The position numbers were made by a program, and so were the translations under genes. From assembly GCA_035575715.1 (NCBI GenBank), contig DATLXN010000043.1:1-64000 (forward strand): DNA of 64,000 nt, read 5' to 3'. Source of the DNA: JACCSI01 sp035575715 (GTDB lineage: Bacteria; Acidobacteriota; Vicinamibacteria; Vicinamibacterales; UBA2999). Positions 52,153 to 61,628 of this stretch are shown here, one piece after another. The notes below the pieces were generated by a model. The model was given only the letters and a program-made list of their open reading frames with translations, searched no databases and had not been told where the DNA came from. Each line of letters starts with the position of its first letter. Positions within the stretch are counted from its first letter, which is position 1.

Positions 52153-54273
52153 ATGCGCTTGAGCCCGATTGCCTCCATTTCGCTGCTCGCATTCCTGCCG
52201 TTGGCGGCCGCCGCACAGACCTCCCCGCCGTCCCCGCCGCGGATTGCATTGCCCACGGTGACCGTCACGGCGCAGAAAGAGCCTGCGGATCGACAGGCGG
52301 TGCCGGCCAGCGTCACGGCGGTGTCCGCCGACACGCTCTGGAACGCCAAGATTAGTTTCGTCAGCGACGCCGGGGTTTACGCGCCCAATACCTTCTTCAA
52401 CGAATTCTCGGCGCGCAAGTTGAGCAACGTGTTCATGCGCGGGGTCGGCGCCAGCCCCGGCAATCCCGGGGTGACCACCTATATCGACGGCGTGCCTCAG
52501 CTCAACGCCAACTCCTCCAATATTGAGTTCACCGGCATCGGACAGGTCGAGTTCGTGCGCGGCCCGCAGAGCACGCTCTTTGGCCGCAATACGCTCGGCG
52601 GCGTCATCAACATCGCCAGCGAACGACCGTCGATGACCGACTTTGTCAGCACCATCGTCGTGCCGGTCGGGAACTTCGATTCGCGCGAATTCCACCTGTC
52701 CGGCTCCGGTCCGATCGGACGGCATTTTGCGCTCGGCCTGTCGGCTGGGCACTCGTCGCGCGACGGATTCACGGTCAACGACGTCACCGGCAACGACCTC
52801 GACTCGCGCCAAGCGACTTTCGGCAAACTACAAGCGCTGTGGGCACCGAGTCCGTCATGGGAAACGCGGTTCATCGTCTCGGCCGAGCGGGCACGCGACG
52901 GCGACTATGCGTTGAACGACCTGGGCAGCTTGCGCCGGAACCCATTCCATGCCGCCCGCGATTTCGAGGGTTACACCGAGCGCGACATCTTCAACACCAC
53001 CGTGACGTCGCACAACGAAGGCCGACGGTTCTCGTTCTCGTCGACCACCGGATTCGTCAAGTGGAACACGGCTGACGAAACCGATTTGGATTACACGCCT
53101 CTGCCAGCCGCGACCCGCAGCAACATCGAGGACGACTTCCAGTTCACGCAGGAGTTCCGCCTCGCGTCCGCGGCCGCGGCGCCGGTGGCGCTGGGCACCA
53201 ACGCCGCGCTGAGGTGGCAGACCGGAGTGTTGTTCTTCTCGCAGGATTATGAACAGGAAGCGGTCAATCGCCTGGCGCCCTTTGTTCTTTCACAGTTCAT
53301 CGGCTTCCCCGTCAATCAGACGTCCCCACGTGCCGCACTCGATGAGATTGGCATTGGCCTTTATGGCCAGGCAACGCTGACCTTGCGCTCGGTCTTCGAC
53401 ATCACGCTCGGCGCCCGATTCGATCGCGAGAACAAGCATGCGATTCTCGAAACGTTCTTCTCGCCGGCGATTGCCCCGTCAAGTTTTCTCGACACCACGG
53501 CCGATTTCTCGAACGTGTCGCCGCAAGCCTCGCTGGCCTATCGCTTTCTGCCGACTCACATGCTCTACGTATCGGGTGCTCGCGGCTTCAAAGCCGGCGG
53601 CTTCAACCCGGCGTCGCCGCCCGGCAGCGAAGCCTACGGCGAAGAACACACCTGGAATGTTGAAGGCGGCCTGAAGACCGCGTGGGCGGGCGGCAGGGTC
53701 ACAGCGAATGCGTCGGTGTTCTGGATCGACTGGTCGGATCTGCAGTTGAACGTGCCGAACCCATTCGTGCCGGCGCAGTTTTTCATCGGCAACGTCGGCG
53801 GCGCGACCAGCCGTGGTGCCGAGCTCGAGTTCAATGCGCGCCCGGTGTCAGGCGTCGAGATCTTCGGCGCCGCCGGCTACACCCGTGCCCGGTTCGCGAA
53901 TGGGACGCGTTCAAGCGGCATCGATGTCTCGGATAACCAGTTGCCGTTCACGCCCGAATACACCGCCACAGTCGGCGCCCAGCTCTCCCGCAACGTCCGG
54001 AACGTGACCCTCTATGGCCGCGGCGAGCTGTCGGCCTTGGGCGCGTTTCACTACGAAGCCTCGAATAGCGCGCAGCAGGACGCGTATTCGCTCACCAGCT
54101 TCCGCGCCGGTGCGCGCAACAAGTTTCTATTTGCCGAGGCGTGGGTCAAGAACGCCTTCGACACGCGCTACATTCCACTGGCGTTCCCCTATCCGGGGTT
54201 TGCGCAATCTGGTTTTATCGGAGAGAGCGGACGCCCGCGGACGTTCGGGATCAGCGCGGGTCTGACGTTTTAG
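52153..54273 (+). CDS. TonB-dependent outer-membrane receptor
   Basis: A 706-residue receptor with signal peptide (residues 1-22), TonB box-like region (LPTVTVTAQKEP), plug (VGASPGNPGVTTYIDGVPQL, FVRGPQSTLFGRNTLGGVINI) and a barrel ending FGISAGLTF. Its layout resembles siderophore or small-ligand receptors, not the Oar type. The frame allows starts at 52138, 52144 and 52153; the last fits the signal peptide, and GATAAT at 52140-52145 would make the mRNA almost leaderless. TonB is encoded nearby at 55064. Confidence 0.88.
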   Translation: MRLSPIASISLLAFLPLAAAAQTSPPSPPRIALPTVTVTAQKEPADRQAVPASVTAVSADTLWNAKISFVSDAGVYAPNTFFNEFSARKLSNVFMRGVGASPGNPGVTTYIDGVPQLNANSSNIEFTGIGQVEFVRGPQSTLFGRNTLGGVINIASERPSMTDFVSTIVVPVGNFDSREFHLSGSGPIGRHFALGLSAGHSSRDGFTVNDVTGNDLDSRQATFGKLQALWAPSPSWETRFIVSAERARDGDYALNDLGSLRRNPFHAARDFEGYTERDIFNTTVTSHNEGRRFSFSSTTGFVKWNTADETDLDYTPLPAATRSNIEDDFQFTQEFRLASAAAAPVALGTNAALRWQTGVLFFSQDYEQEAVNRLAPFVLSQFIGFPVNQTSPRAALDEIGIGLYGQATLTLRSVFDITLGARFDRENKHAILETFFSPAIAPSSFLDTTADFSNVSPQASLAYRFLPTHMLYVSGARGFKAGGFNPASPPGSEAYGEEHTWNVEGGLKTAWAGGRVTANASVFWIDWSDLQLNVPNPFVPAQFFIGNVGGATSRGAELEFNARPVSGVEIFGAAGYTRARFANGTRSSGIDVSDNQLPFTPEYTATVGAQLSRNVRNVTLYGRGELSALGAFHYEASNSAQQDAYSLTSFRAGARNKFLFAEAWVKNAFDTRYIPLAFPYPGFAQSGFIGESGRPRTFGISAGLTF

Positions 54274-54277
54274 GCGG

Positions 54278-55060
54278 CTACTTGATGAAGCGGACCCGGA
54301 ACATCCTGGGCCACAGTTTTCCGGTGATCAGGAAGGTCTTGTCAGTCGAGTCATAGGCGATGCCGTTCAGCACGTCGACGCCCTCCCGCTCGATCGGCGA
54401 GAGCAGATTCGGCGTATCGATCCGGTGCGTGACGCGGCCGGTCGCCGGATCGATTCGGACGATCAAATCGCGCATCCACACATTCGCGTAGATGGCGCCG
54501 TCGGCGCACTCCAGCTCGTTCAACTGATCGAGCGCCTGGCCGTCGAGCGTGACGCGCAGGGTCCGCGCGACGGCAAAATCGGCCGCGCGACGAACGGTCA
54601 GATTGGCACTGCCATCGCTCATCACCAGCTGATCGCCGGATGTGCAAAGCCCCCAGCCCTCGCCACGATACGTAAATTCGCCTTGCCGCGCAAAGGTCTT
54701 GCGATCGTAGATAAAGGCCTGTCCGTGCTGCCACGTCAACTGGATCAATCGGTCACCGACCAGGGCCAGGCCTTCCGCAAAATACGGGCCCGGGACACTG
54801 ATCTTCCGCAGCACGCGGCCGGTCTCGATGTCGACTTCGCGGAGACTCGACTGCCCTACCAGCCCGGTGCTTTCGTAGACGGTTTTTCCGTTGAAGACCA
54901 GCCCTTGCGTGAACCCGCCGCGGTCGTGCGGATAACTGCGCACGACTTCGACCCGGAGCCGTTCCACCGGCGGTCCGCTGGGGCGCTGTGAGGGCGGCTG
55001 GAAACCGTGAATGACTGAGGCCATGAGTCCCGCCAGCGCACATGCCAGAAACGGTTTCAC
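54278..55060 (-). CDS. Glutaminyl-peptide cyclotransferase (beta-propeller type)
   Basis: A 260-residue secreted enzyme that forms N-terminal pyroglutamate on peptides. It has a signal peptide and the five-blade propeller motifs of the plant/bacterial QC family: YPHDRGGFTQGLVF, YESTGLVGQSSLREVD, LTWQHGQAFIYD, LNELECADGAIYANVW and LNGIAYD. This is not the metal-dependent animal type. It is 3 bases from the tonB gene end and converges with the receptor gene. Confidence 0.88.
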   Translation of the reverse strand: MKPFLACALAGLMASVIHGFQPPSQRPSGPPVERLRVEVVRSYPHDRGGFTQGLVFNGKTVYESTGLVGQSSLREVDIETGRVLRKISVPGPYFAEGLALVGDRLIQLTWQHGQAFIYDRKTFARQGEFTYRGEGWGLCTSGDQLVMSDGSANLTVRRAADFAVARTLRVTLDGQALDQLNELECADGAIYANVWMRDLIVRIDPATGRVTHRIDTPNLLSPIEREGVDVLNGIAYDSTDKTFLITGKLWPRMFRVRFIK

Positions 55061-55063
55061 GGC

Positions 55064-55990
55064 CTAGCGCAAGGAGAAGGTCAATTCGATGGTGATGATC
55101 ACCGGCACCGGTTCGCCCATTCGCGTACCGGGACGGAAGCGCCACTGGCGGGCGGCCTTCATGGCTTCCTGGTCCAGCCCGAAGGTCGAATCGAGCGAGC
55201 GAATGACCTTGATGTCGCCAACAGAGCCGTCCGGCATGACGATGCACTCGAGCCACACTTGGCCCTGAACTTTGGCGCGCATCGCATCGGCCGTGTATTG
55301 CGGTTTGACTTCGCGGATGACACTCGGAATCGTGATGCCGGCGCCCGGGCGGTAAGCGCCGCCGCCGGTCCCCCCGCCGGTGCCGGCTCCGAGGCCCGAC
55401 CCTTGGCCGCTGCCGATGCCGCTTCCCGTCCCTGTGCCGGCTCCGCCGCCGGTGCCGGCACCCTGCGACGTGGTTGACGTGCTTTCACTCTGAATAGCGC
55501 CCGGCAAAGGCATCTCCGCAGAGGCCATCGTCTTGGCAGGGATATTCAAGTTCTCGAGGGGCGGAGGCTCGGCTTTGGGTGGGTCTGGCTTGACGACCGG
55601 GGTTTTTACAACAGGAACCGTGATCTTGTCTTTACCGGGCAACTCAGCCTTTTTGGGAGGCTCGACCGACTTGTTACCGCCGCCGCCGCCACCCCCGCCG
55701 GGACCCGGGTCCGACAGCCAGACGATTTCCTTAGGGGCCGTCTGTTCGACGGCCGCTGAGATCGGGTTGTCGGGCACATAGCGAACGACGAGAAACACAA
55801 CAAGCGCCATCGCGAGATGCGACAACACGGAGGCGCCGATACCAACCCGTGATTGTGGATGCTCGAAGGAAAAATTGACGTCAATCGGCCGATCGGCGTG
55901 CACATGCAGCATGTGCGGTGCCGGCTCAGCAACCGGGCTCTGCGCAGCGGCCGTATCCTGCTTGGGCAAATGAAAAACGTCCGAATCCAT
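55064..55990 (-). CDS. TonB-family energy transducer
   Basis: A 308-residue TonB-like protein. A short cytoplasmic part is followed by one membrane helix (GASVLSHLAMALVVFLVVRY), then Pro-, Lys- and Gly-rich linker of about 130 residues and a C-terminal TonB domain (IREVKPQYTADAMRAKVQGQ, VWLECIVMPDGSVGDI, AARQWRFRPGTRMGEPV). It links the proton gradient to receptors such as those at 39181 and 52153. ExbB and ExbD genes are not adjacent. Confidence 0.9.
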   Translation of the reverse strand: MDSDVFHLPKQDTAAAQSPVAEPAPHMLHVHADRPIDVNFSFEHPQSRVGIGASVLSHLAMALVVFLVVRYVPDNPISAAVEQTAPKEIVWLSDPGPGGGGGGGGNKSVEPPKKAELPGKDKITVPVVKTPVVKPDPPKAEPPPLENLNIPAKTMASAEMPLPGAIQSESTSTTSQGAGTGGGAGTGTGSGIGSGQGSGLGAGTGGGTGGGAYRPGAGITIPSVIREVKPQYTADAMRAKVQGQVWLECIVMPDGSVGDIKVIRSLDSTFGLDQEAMKAARQWRFRPGTRMGEPVPVIITIELTFSLR

Positions 55991-56049
55991 TCTCGACCTT
56001 TAACGTACGCAGAGACAAGAGCAAAAACTGCGCCTATCTACTAGACGCA

Positions 56050-56934
56050 TTACTTGGCAGAATAGCCGCTGCGCGCCCGGACTTGCACCCCGGGCCGATC
56101 AACTGTCACGGTGATACTGCGCCAGTCGTCCTGATCCGAGGTCGCGTCGTCGGCCGGGGCGTAACCAATCAAATACTGCGCACGCAAATCCTCGGCGATC
56201 GACTGGAGGGTCGGTTGCAACGCCTTGGGATCGCGCAGGTGAAACGAGCGACCGCCGGTGACCGTTGCGAGTTCGGCGAACACCTTCGGCCGCGCCTTGC
56301 CGATGGCAATCGGATACAACAGGACGTCCGAGCGCCGCGCCCGGTTAATCACGTCGGCCTCCGTCGCAGTGCTGTAACGGTCCGCGCCGTCCGAGAGAAT
56401 GACGATCGCTCGCCGACCGGTCTCGCCCTCCAACAAGTCGATGGTGCGGATCAACGCGTCGTAGAGAGAGGTGGTGCTCCACGGATCGACGGCGTCGAGT
56501 GCGGTCAGCAGCGGCGCCTTGTCGGTGGTAAGTGGCGAGAGCACGTCGACTGCCCCACTGATACTGATCAGCATCGCGCGGTCATCTGGCTTCAACGAAG
56601 CGATAAACTCTCGTCCCGCGGTGCGCGCCATCGTGAGTGGCGCGCCCTTCATGCTGAAGCTGCGATCGATCGCCAGGGCGACCGCCGCAGGAAATTCGCC
56701 CCCCACAAACGCGGTGATGTCCTGCGGGCGGCCGTCCTCGAGAATCTTAAAGTCCTCACGGCTGAGACCTTTAACGGCGCGACCATCGGCGCCGGTGACG
56801 GTTGCATACACTTCGACCTGATTAACTCGTGTAGAAAAGGTGGGTTGCGGCGAGGTCGCAGCGGCCTGCTCGGCGCCGGTGGCCGCAGAGGTTAATGCTA
56901 GAATCACCACAATCGCGGCTGCGCGCGGCCGCAA
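56050..56934 (-). CDS. Secreted VWA-domain protein (acidobacterial type)
   Basis: A protein of about 294 residues with signal peptide (RPRAAAIVVILALTSAATG) and a domain typical of acidobacterial VWFA-related proteins: QVEVYATVTGADGRAVKGLS, then FKILEDGRPQDI and the metal site DRSFSMKG, ending ITVTVDRPGVQVRARSGY. The open frame reaches 57150, but that part overlaps tatA on the other strand. A TTG at 56934 fits the signal peptide; no ribosome site is visible, so the start is uncertain. The role is unknown, perhaps adhesion or scaffolding at the outer membrane. Confidence 0.8.
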   Translation of the reverse strand: MRPRAAAIVVILALTSAATGAEQAAATSPQPTFSTRVNQVEVYATVTGADGRAVKGLSREDFKILEDGRPQDITAFVGGEFPAAVALAIDRSFSMKGAPLTMARTAGREFIASLKPDDRAMLISISGAVDVLSPLTTDKAPLLTALDAVDPWSTTSLYDALIRTIDLLEGETGRRAIVILSDGADRYSTATEADVINRARRSDVLLYPIAIGKARPKVFAELATVTGGRSFHLRDPKALQPTLQSIAEDLRAQYLIGYAPADDATSDQDDWRSITVTVDRPGVQVRARSGYSAK

Positions 56935-56944
56935 GGAGTTTTCG

Positions 56945-57166
56945 ATGAGTCTGTCGATGAATCTGCCTACGCCCGTGTTCGCGTTTCTTGGGCCGATCGG
57001 TTTGCCTGAGATGGTGATCATCCTGCTCATCATTGTCCTGATTTTTGGTGCAAGCCGCCTGCCGGAAATCGGTAAAGGAATTGGGCAGGGAATTAAGAAT
57101 TTCAAGGGGTCGGTGAAGGACACCGACGATACGACGACCACGACGACCACCTCAAAGCACCTGTAA
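56945..57166 (+). CDS. tatA: Twin-arginine translocase subunit TatA
   Basis: A 73-residue protein with one membrane helix (EMVIILLIIVLIFGA), the hinge and amphipathic helix SRLPEIGKGIGQGIKNF, and a Thr-rich tail with seven threonines in a row. It forms the export pore for folded proteins. AAGGAG lies 6 bases before the ATG at 56945. The ribosome site lies in the 5' region of the divergent VWA gene, 11 bases from it. tatC is not in the window. Confidence 0.9.
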   Translation: MSLSMNLPTPVFAFLGPIGLPEMVIILLIIVLIFGASRLPEIGKGIGQGIKNFKGSVKDTDDTTTTTTTSKHL

Positions 57167-57187
57167 CCACCGATTCACCGGTTACAG
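57161..57187. terminator. Perfect 8-base inverted repeat after tatA
   Basis: CTGTAACC and GGTTACAG with an 11-base loop, including the tatA stop codon. No T-run follows, so it may be a weak terminator for the convergent tatA and selB genes or a regulatory hairpin. Confidence 0.35.
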
Positions 57188-57224
57188 AGGGTTGCCAGTT
57201 CGGTCGGCCCTGTCTGATCTGCGG

Positions 57225-59141
57225 TTATAAGACGACCCGCGTGGTTCCCACGCGTCTGGTCACCCTCTCCCGATCCAGCCATTCGAGTAGCGGAATCGCA
57301 AACTTCCGGCTCACGCCATATCGATCCTTGAAGGTCGCGACATCGACCGTGGCCCGGCCGTCTGCCGTCACCGCTTTGAATGCCTGCATCTCGGCTTTCA
57401 GTGTCATCAGCGCGTCGTGATGAAAAATCAGCGTGTCCACCCGCACGAGCACCTTTTGTCGGAGCAACAGCGCGGTCATTTTTTCGACGATCACCGCAGC
57501 AACTTTCGCGTCAGCCGCCAGCGACACGCCATCGGGGGGCTTTAACCCGCCGCGCCGATAGGCCTCTTCAATCGCCTTGCGGCCGTGCGACTCCTCCGGC
57601 GAGAGGTCGAGTCGATGTCCCGGCAGCGCCAGGCGATCGCGCACGATCAACTTGTTGGTCGCCACGAGATCGCTGATCACCCGCTCGAAGATTGACGGGT
57701 GCGCGTCACCGAGCAGGCGCTCACGTGCTTCCTCCCGCGGTACACCGTCCACCAGCGGCTGCGCTTTGTGATGCTCACTGACGATTGTCAACAAGCGCTT
57801 TGACAACGTGGTCAGGACGGCCGGTGACACCAGTCGCTCCCCGGTGGAGCGCGCGTGCTCGCCTTCTTCCAGCGCCCTGACGACAGCCGCCACACGTGCC
57901 GGCGCAATGCCGGCGCGCGGTGTCAGGCTGGCCGTGGCCACGCCGCCGGAACCGGCGTCTTCGACCATCCGCCGAATAGCGGCAAGATCGGCCGAGCGGT
58001 CGTCGCCTTCGATCGCCAGGGCCGCGAACCGCGCACTTGACGCGACATGCCGCACGCCCAGTCGTGGCGGTTCGGGATCAAGCACGACGCCACCACCGAT
58101 GGTCACAGTCGGCGAGTAGGCGCGCAAAATAAAGTGGTCGCCGCGGGTCAACGCCACCGGACTCTCGAAGCGTAGACGGATGGCGGCACGTGAGCCGGGT
58201 GAGATTTCGGTCTCTGCCACGCCGGCGATCGAGACCCGCGCCAGCACTTCGTTAGTGCCCTGATGAAAGTGCACGCGCGCGCCGTGCTTCAGTGACTTGG
58301 CGGTCGATAACAGGTTGAGCATCGCATCCGACCGCCGCGTGATGGTCAATGCGCCAGCCGCAGCAAGTGTCTGACCTCGAGCGATCTCCCCCGTTTCGAT
58401 CCCGCTCAGATTGACCGCCGTGCGCTGCCCAGCGACGGCGCGGTCACGCCGCCGGCCGTGGACCTGGATCGTGCGCACCCGCGCCCGCCGGTCCCCCGGG
58501 ACCAGAGAGAGTTCGTCTTCACCACACAGCTGCCCGGAGATCAACGTACCGGTCACGATGGTGCCAAACCCCTGCATCGAGAAGGCGCGGTCGATCGGGA
58601 GTCGCGTGATGCCATCCTCGAGCCGGTCGGTTACCGTCGCCGCGATCTCCACCAGCGCGTCGCGCAAGACCTCGAGACCCGCGCCGGTGCGGGCCGACAC
58701 CGGAATGACCGGTGCGTCCTGAAGAAATGACCCCTTCGTCAGCTCACTCACTTCGAGGCGGACGATCGCCAGCGTGTCCTGATCGACCGCGTCCGCTTTC
58801 GTCAGAACCACCAGGCCACGCTTGACCTGCAACAGACGGCAGATGTCGAAGTGCTCACGGGTCTGTGGCATGACCGACTCGTCAGCCGCCACGATCAGCA
58901 TCACGCAATCGAGACCACCGACCCCCGCCAGCATGGTCTTGACGAATCGCTCGTGGCCAGGGACATCCACGAACGCGATCGTCAGGTCACCAATCGTGGT
59001 GTGGGCGAACCCCAGTTCGATGGTGATGCCGCGCTCTTTTTCTTCTTTGAGGCGATCGGGATCGGTGCCGGTCAAAGCCTGCACCAAGGTGCTTTTGCCG
59101 TGATCGATGTGTCCGGCGGTGCCGACGACGATGTGACTCAC
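57225..59141 (-). CDS. selB: Selenocysteine-specific elongation factor SelB
   Basis: A 638-residue GTPase that delivers Sec-tRNA to UGA codons. The N-terminus is VVGTAGHIDHGKSTLVQALTG with FVDVPGHERFVKTML and LTKADAVD; EF-Tu-like domains II and III follow, and the C-terminal 250 residues are the winged helices that bind the SECIS hairpin (ending LLEWLDRERVTRRVGTTRVV). It predicts selenoprotein synthesis. selA, selC and selD are not in the window. Confidence 0.93.
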   Translation of the reverse strand: MSHIVVGTAGHIDHGKSTLVQALTGTDPDRLKEEKERGITIELGFAHTTIGDLTIAFVDVPGHERFVKTMLAGVGGLDCVMLIVAADESVMPQTREHFDICRLLQVKRGLVVLTKADAVDQDTLAIVRLEVSELTKGSFLQDAPVIPVSARTGAGLEVLRDALVEIAATVTDRLEDGITRLPIDRAFSMQGFGTIVTGTLISGQLCGEDELSLVPGDRRARVRTIQVHGRRRDRAVAGQRTAVNLSGIETGEIARGQTLAAAGALTITRRSDAMLNLLSTAKSLKHGARVHFHQGTNEVLARVSIAGVAETEISPGSRAAIRLRFESPVALTRGDHFILRAYSPTVTIGGGVVLDPEPPRLGVRHVASSARFAALAIEGDDRSADLAAIRRMVEDAGSGGVATASLTPRAGIAPARVAAVVRALEEGEHARSTGERLVSPAVLTTLSKRLLTIVSEHHKAQPLVDGVPREEARERLLGDAHPSIFERVISDLVATNKLIVRDRLALPGHRLDLSPEESHGRKAIEEAYRRGGLKPPDGVSLAADAKVAAVIVEKMTALLLRQKVLVRVDTLIFHHDALMTLKAEMQAFKAVTADGRATVDVATFKDRYGVSRKFAIPLLEWLDRERVTRRVGTTRVVL

Positions 59142-59151
59142 TCGCTCCTCT

Positions 59152-59318
59152 TGGGACCGCTATCGCGGCAGGACCGCTGCGCGGCGGGACCGGCTGCGCC
59201 GGTAAGACCGCTCGCTTCACTCGCGGTGGGAAACTTCACCGACACCCGACCACGCATTCCTTTCCTACCGGCGCAGCCGGTCCCACCGCAAAGCGGTCCC
59301 ACCACGGAGTGGTCACCC
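59152..59318. repeat. Mini-hairpin cluster between selB and rnr
   Basis: A run of small hairpins: GGACCGC/GCGGCA, GGACCGC/GCGGCG, GGACCGGC/GCCGGTAA, ACCGC/GCGGT, then after a 40-base gap TACCGGC/GCCGGTCC, CACCGC/GCGGTCC and CACCAC/GTGGTCA. Left and right groups can also pair with each other. Same type as 39092-39180. No gene is seen. Confidence 0.65.
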
Positions 59319-61619
59319 CTTACGCCGAGTGCGTTCCCGTTTGCCGGCGCGCTGCGTCCGGCCGCCGCGTTTGGCCGCTTTGAGCTTCCGACGCTGCTCG
59401 GGCGTGCCCTTGCGTTGTTCGACTTTCGGCTTGGCGAAACTGCGCGGCGCGCCACGCCGCCCCTCGTCCTCACGGACTGCGCCCAGAATGTCTTCGATAC
59501 CCAGGTCGATCTGACGGCGTTCGAGATCGACGCGAACGACCTGGACGCCGATCTTGTCGCCGAGGCGATACACCTTGCGGGTGTTCTCGCCGAACAGCGA
59601 ATGATTCTGTTCACTGTACCGATAGTAGTCGTCCGCCATCGTCGACACATGGACCAGTCCTTCGACATAGTGCTCGATCAGCTCGACGAACAACCCGAAC
59701 GACGCCACCCCGGTCACATGGCCTGCGAAGCTGTCGCCGACCTTGTCGGCCATGAAACGGACTTTCTTCCACTGCAGGAGTTCGCGCTCCGCCTCGTTGG
59801 CACGGCGTTCCATCTGCGAGGTATGCCGTCCGATTTCCGGCAAGTCGTCGTCCAGTTCTTCGGCGCGTTCGTCGGTGACTTTCCCCAGCCGCTGTTCGCG
59901 CAGCAGGCGATGCACGACCAGGTCGGGGTAGCGGCGAATCGGCGAGGTGAAATGCGTGTAGGTTTCTGCGGCCAGACCGAAATGCCCGACATTCATCGAG
60001 TCGTAACGCGCTTTCTGCATCGTGCGCAGCATCAGAAATGCAATCGATCGCTCTTCCGGAGTGCCCTTGATCCGGTCGACCAGCTTTTGGAAGTGTGCCG
60101 GCTTGACCGACCCGCCTTGCCGAATCCCGAGACTGTGGCCGAGCGAGGTCACGAACTCGTCGAACTCCATCACCTTGAGCGGATCGGGCGGCTCATGGAT
60201 GCGATAGAGCGCCGGCATCTCGTTTGTCTCGAGATGATGGGCCACGGTTTCGTTCGCCAGCAGCATGAACTCCTCGATCAGTCGATGCGCAACATTTCGT
60301 TCATGGGCGACGATGTTTTCGATCATCCCTTCTGCGTCGAGGATGACCTTGGCTTCCGGCAAGTCGAAGTCAACTGAGCCGCGCCGGCGGCGACGGGCGT
60401 TGAGAATCTCGAACAGCTCGCCCATCAACTCGAACATTGGGACCAGCGGCCGGTATCGTTCGAGCGCTTCCGGATCGCGTTCGGTCAGGATCGCATTGAC
60501 CGCGGTGTAGGTCATCCGCTCGGTGCTATGGATCACTCCGTCGTGCATCTCGTAGCGGACGACGTCGCCCTTTTTGTTGACCTCCATCAGGCACGACTGC
60601 ACCAGGCGATCGACTTGCGGCCGCAGACTGCACAACCCGGTCGCCAGTGCCTCGGGAAACATGTGCACTGCGCGTTCGGGAAAGTAGACCGACGTGCTCC
60701 GGGCGAACGCCTCGGTGTCGAGGGCGCCGCCTGGCACCACATAGTGGGCCACGTCCGCGATATGCACGCCAAGCCAGATGTGTCCGTTCGCCAACCGCTC
60801 AATGGAGATCGCATCGTCGAAGTCGCGCGCGTCCTCGCCGTCGATGGTCACAATCGTGTGCGTGCGGAAGTCGGTCCGGCCCTTGATGTCGCGCTCTTTG
60901 ACGACGGTGCCAATTCGTTGCGCTTCGGCGATGACTTCCTCGGGGTGTTGGTCAGGGATCCCGTGTTTGCGGAGAATGATCTCGGTGTCGACTCCCGGAT
61001 CGTTGATGTCGCCCAGAACGTCGAGCACGCGGCCGATCGGACCGCGCGAGGGGGTCGGCCAGCGGGTCACTTCGACCGTCACCATATCGCCCGGCTGCGC
61101 CTCCCGGGTGTCGGTGCGCGGAATGTGGACGTCGGCAACGAGCCGCTTATCAAAAGGGACGACGTACCCCAACCCTGACGGATCGATGTCGAACTTCCCG
61201 ACAATCGTCTGGGCGCGGCGCTCGAGGATTTGCGCGATCCGCCCTTCGGGTTTTCCGTCGGCGCGATGGCGCTCGACGCGCACCACCACGCGATCCCCGT
61301 GCAACGCCTCTTTCATGTTTGGCGCGGCAATAAAGATGTCGCCTTTGACGCCTTCCGGGGGGCGCTCGGGCGTGACGAAGCCAAACCCCGACGGGTGGCC
61401 TTCCAGTCGTCCGACGATGAGATCCATCCGGTCGGCGAGGCCATAGCGGTTGCCGCGGACCTCGACCAGCGCGCCGTCAGACACCAGGAGCGTCAGGTGT
61501 CGCTTGAAGCTCGCCCGCTCTTCTCGCGGAATTTTCAGAATGCGGATGAGTTCGTGGGACGTTGCGGGGTGGTGTACCTGCTCGCGCAGTTGGCGCAGCA
61601 GCTGGTCACGGCTCGGCAT
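59313..61619 (-). CDS. rnr: Ribonuclease R
   Basis: A 768-residue 3'-5' exoribonuclease that degrades structured RNA. It has an N-terminal winged helix, cold-shock domains (GHPSGFGFVTPE), the RNB core with TIDGEDARDFDDAISIE (catalytic Asp cluster) and YTHFTSPIRRYPDL, and an S1 domain (VTGVASFGLFVELIEHYVEGLVH). The last 45 residues are Lys/Arg rich, as in many RNase R. TAGAAT (61631-61626) lies 6 bases before the ATG, so the transcript could be leaderless; this box includes the stop codon of the upstream gene. Confidence 0.94.
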   Translation of the reverse strand: MPSRDQLLRQLREQVHHPATSHELIRILKIPREERASFKRHLTLLVSDGALVEVRGNRYGLADRMDLIVGRLEGHPSGFGFVTPERPPEGVKGDIFIAAPNMKEALHGDRVVVRVERHRADGKPEGRIAQILERRAQTIVGKFDIDPSGLGYVVPFDKRLVADVHIPRTDTREAQPGDMVTVEVTRWPTPSRGPIGRVLDVLGDINDPGVDTEIILRKHGIPDQHPEEVIAEAQRIGTVVKERDIKGRTDFRTHTIVTIDGEDARDFDDAISIERLANGHIWLGVHIADVAHYVVPGGALDTEAFARSTSVYFPERAVHMFPEALATGLCSLRPQVDRLVQSCLMEVNKKGDVVRYEMHDGVIHSTERMTYTAVNAILTERDPEALERYRPLVPMFELMGELFEILNARRRRRGSVDFDLPEAKVILDAEGMIENIVAHERNVAHRLIEEFMLLANETVAHHLETNEMPALYRIHEPPDPLKVMEFDEFVTSLGHSLGIRQGGSVKPAHFQKLVDRIKGTPEERSIAFLMLRTMQKARYDSMNVGHFGLAAETYTHFTSPIRRYPDLVVHRLLREQRLGKVTDERAEELDDDLPEIGRHTSQMERRANEAERELLQWKKVRFMADKVGDSFAGHVTGVASFGLFVELIEHYVEGLVHVSTMADDYYRYSEQNHSLFGENTRKVYRLGDKIGVQVVRVDLERRQIDLGIEDILGAVREDEGRRGAPRSFAKPKVEQRKGTPEQRRKLKAAKRGGRTQRAGKRERTRRKG

Positions 61620-61628
61620 GTGTGAATT

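Noticed and set aside
56935..57150. N-terminal extension of the VWA protein to 57150
   Set aside because: It is antisense to tatA, starts with a Val run that mirrors the Thr-rich TatA tail, and would hide the signal peptide.
58851..60377. A 508-codon plus-strand reading frame across selB, a repeat region and rnr
   Set aside because: It runs antisense to two well-supported genes and has no recognisable domain.
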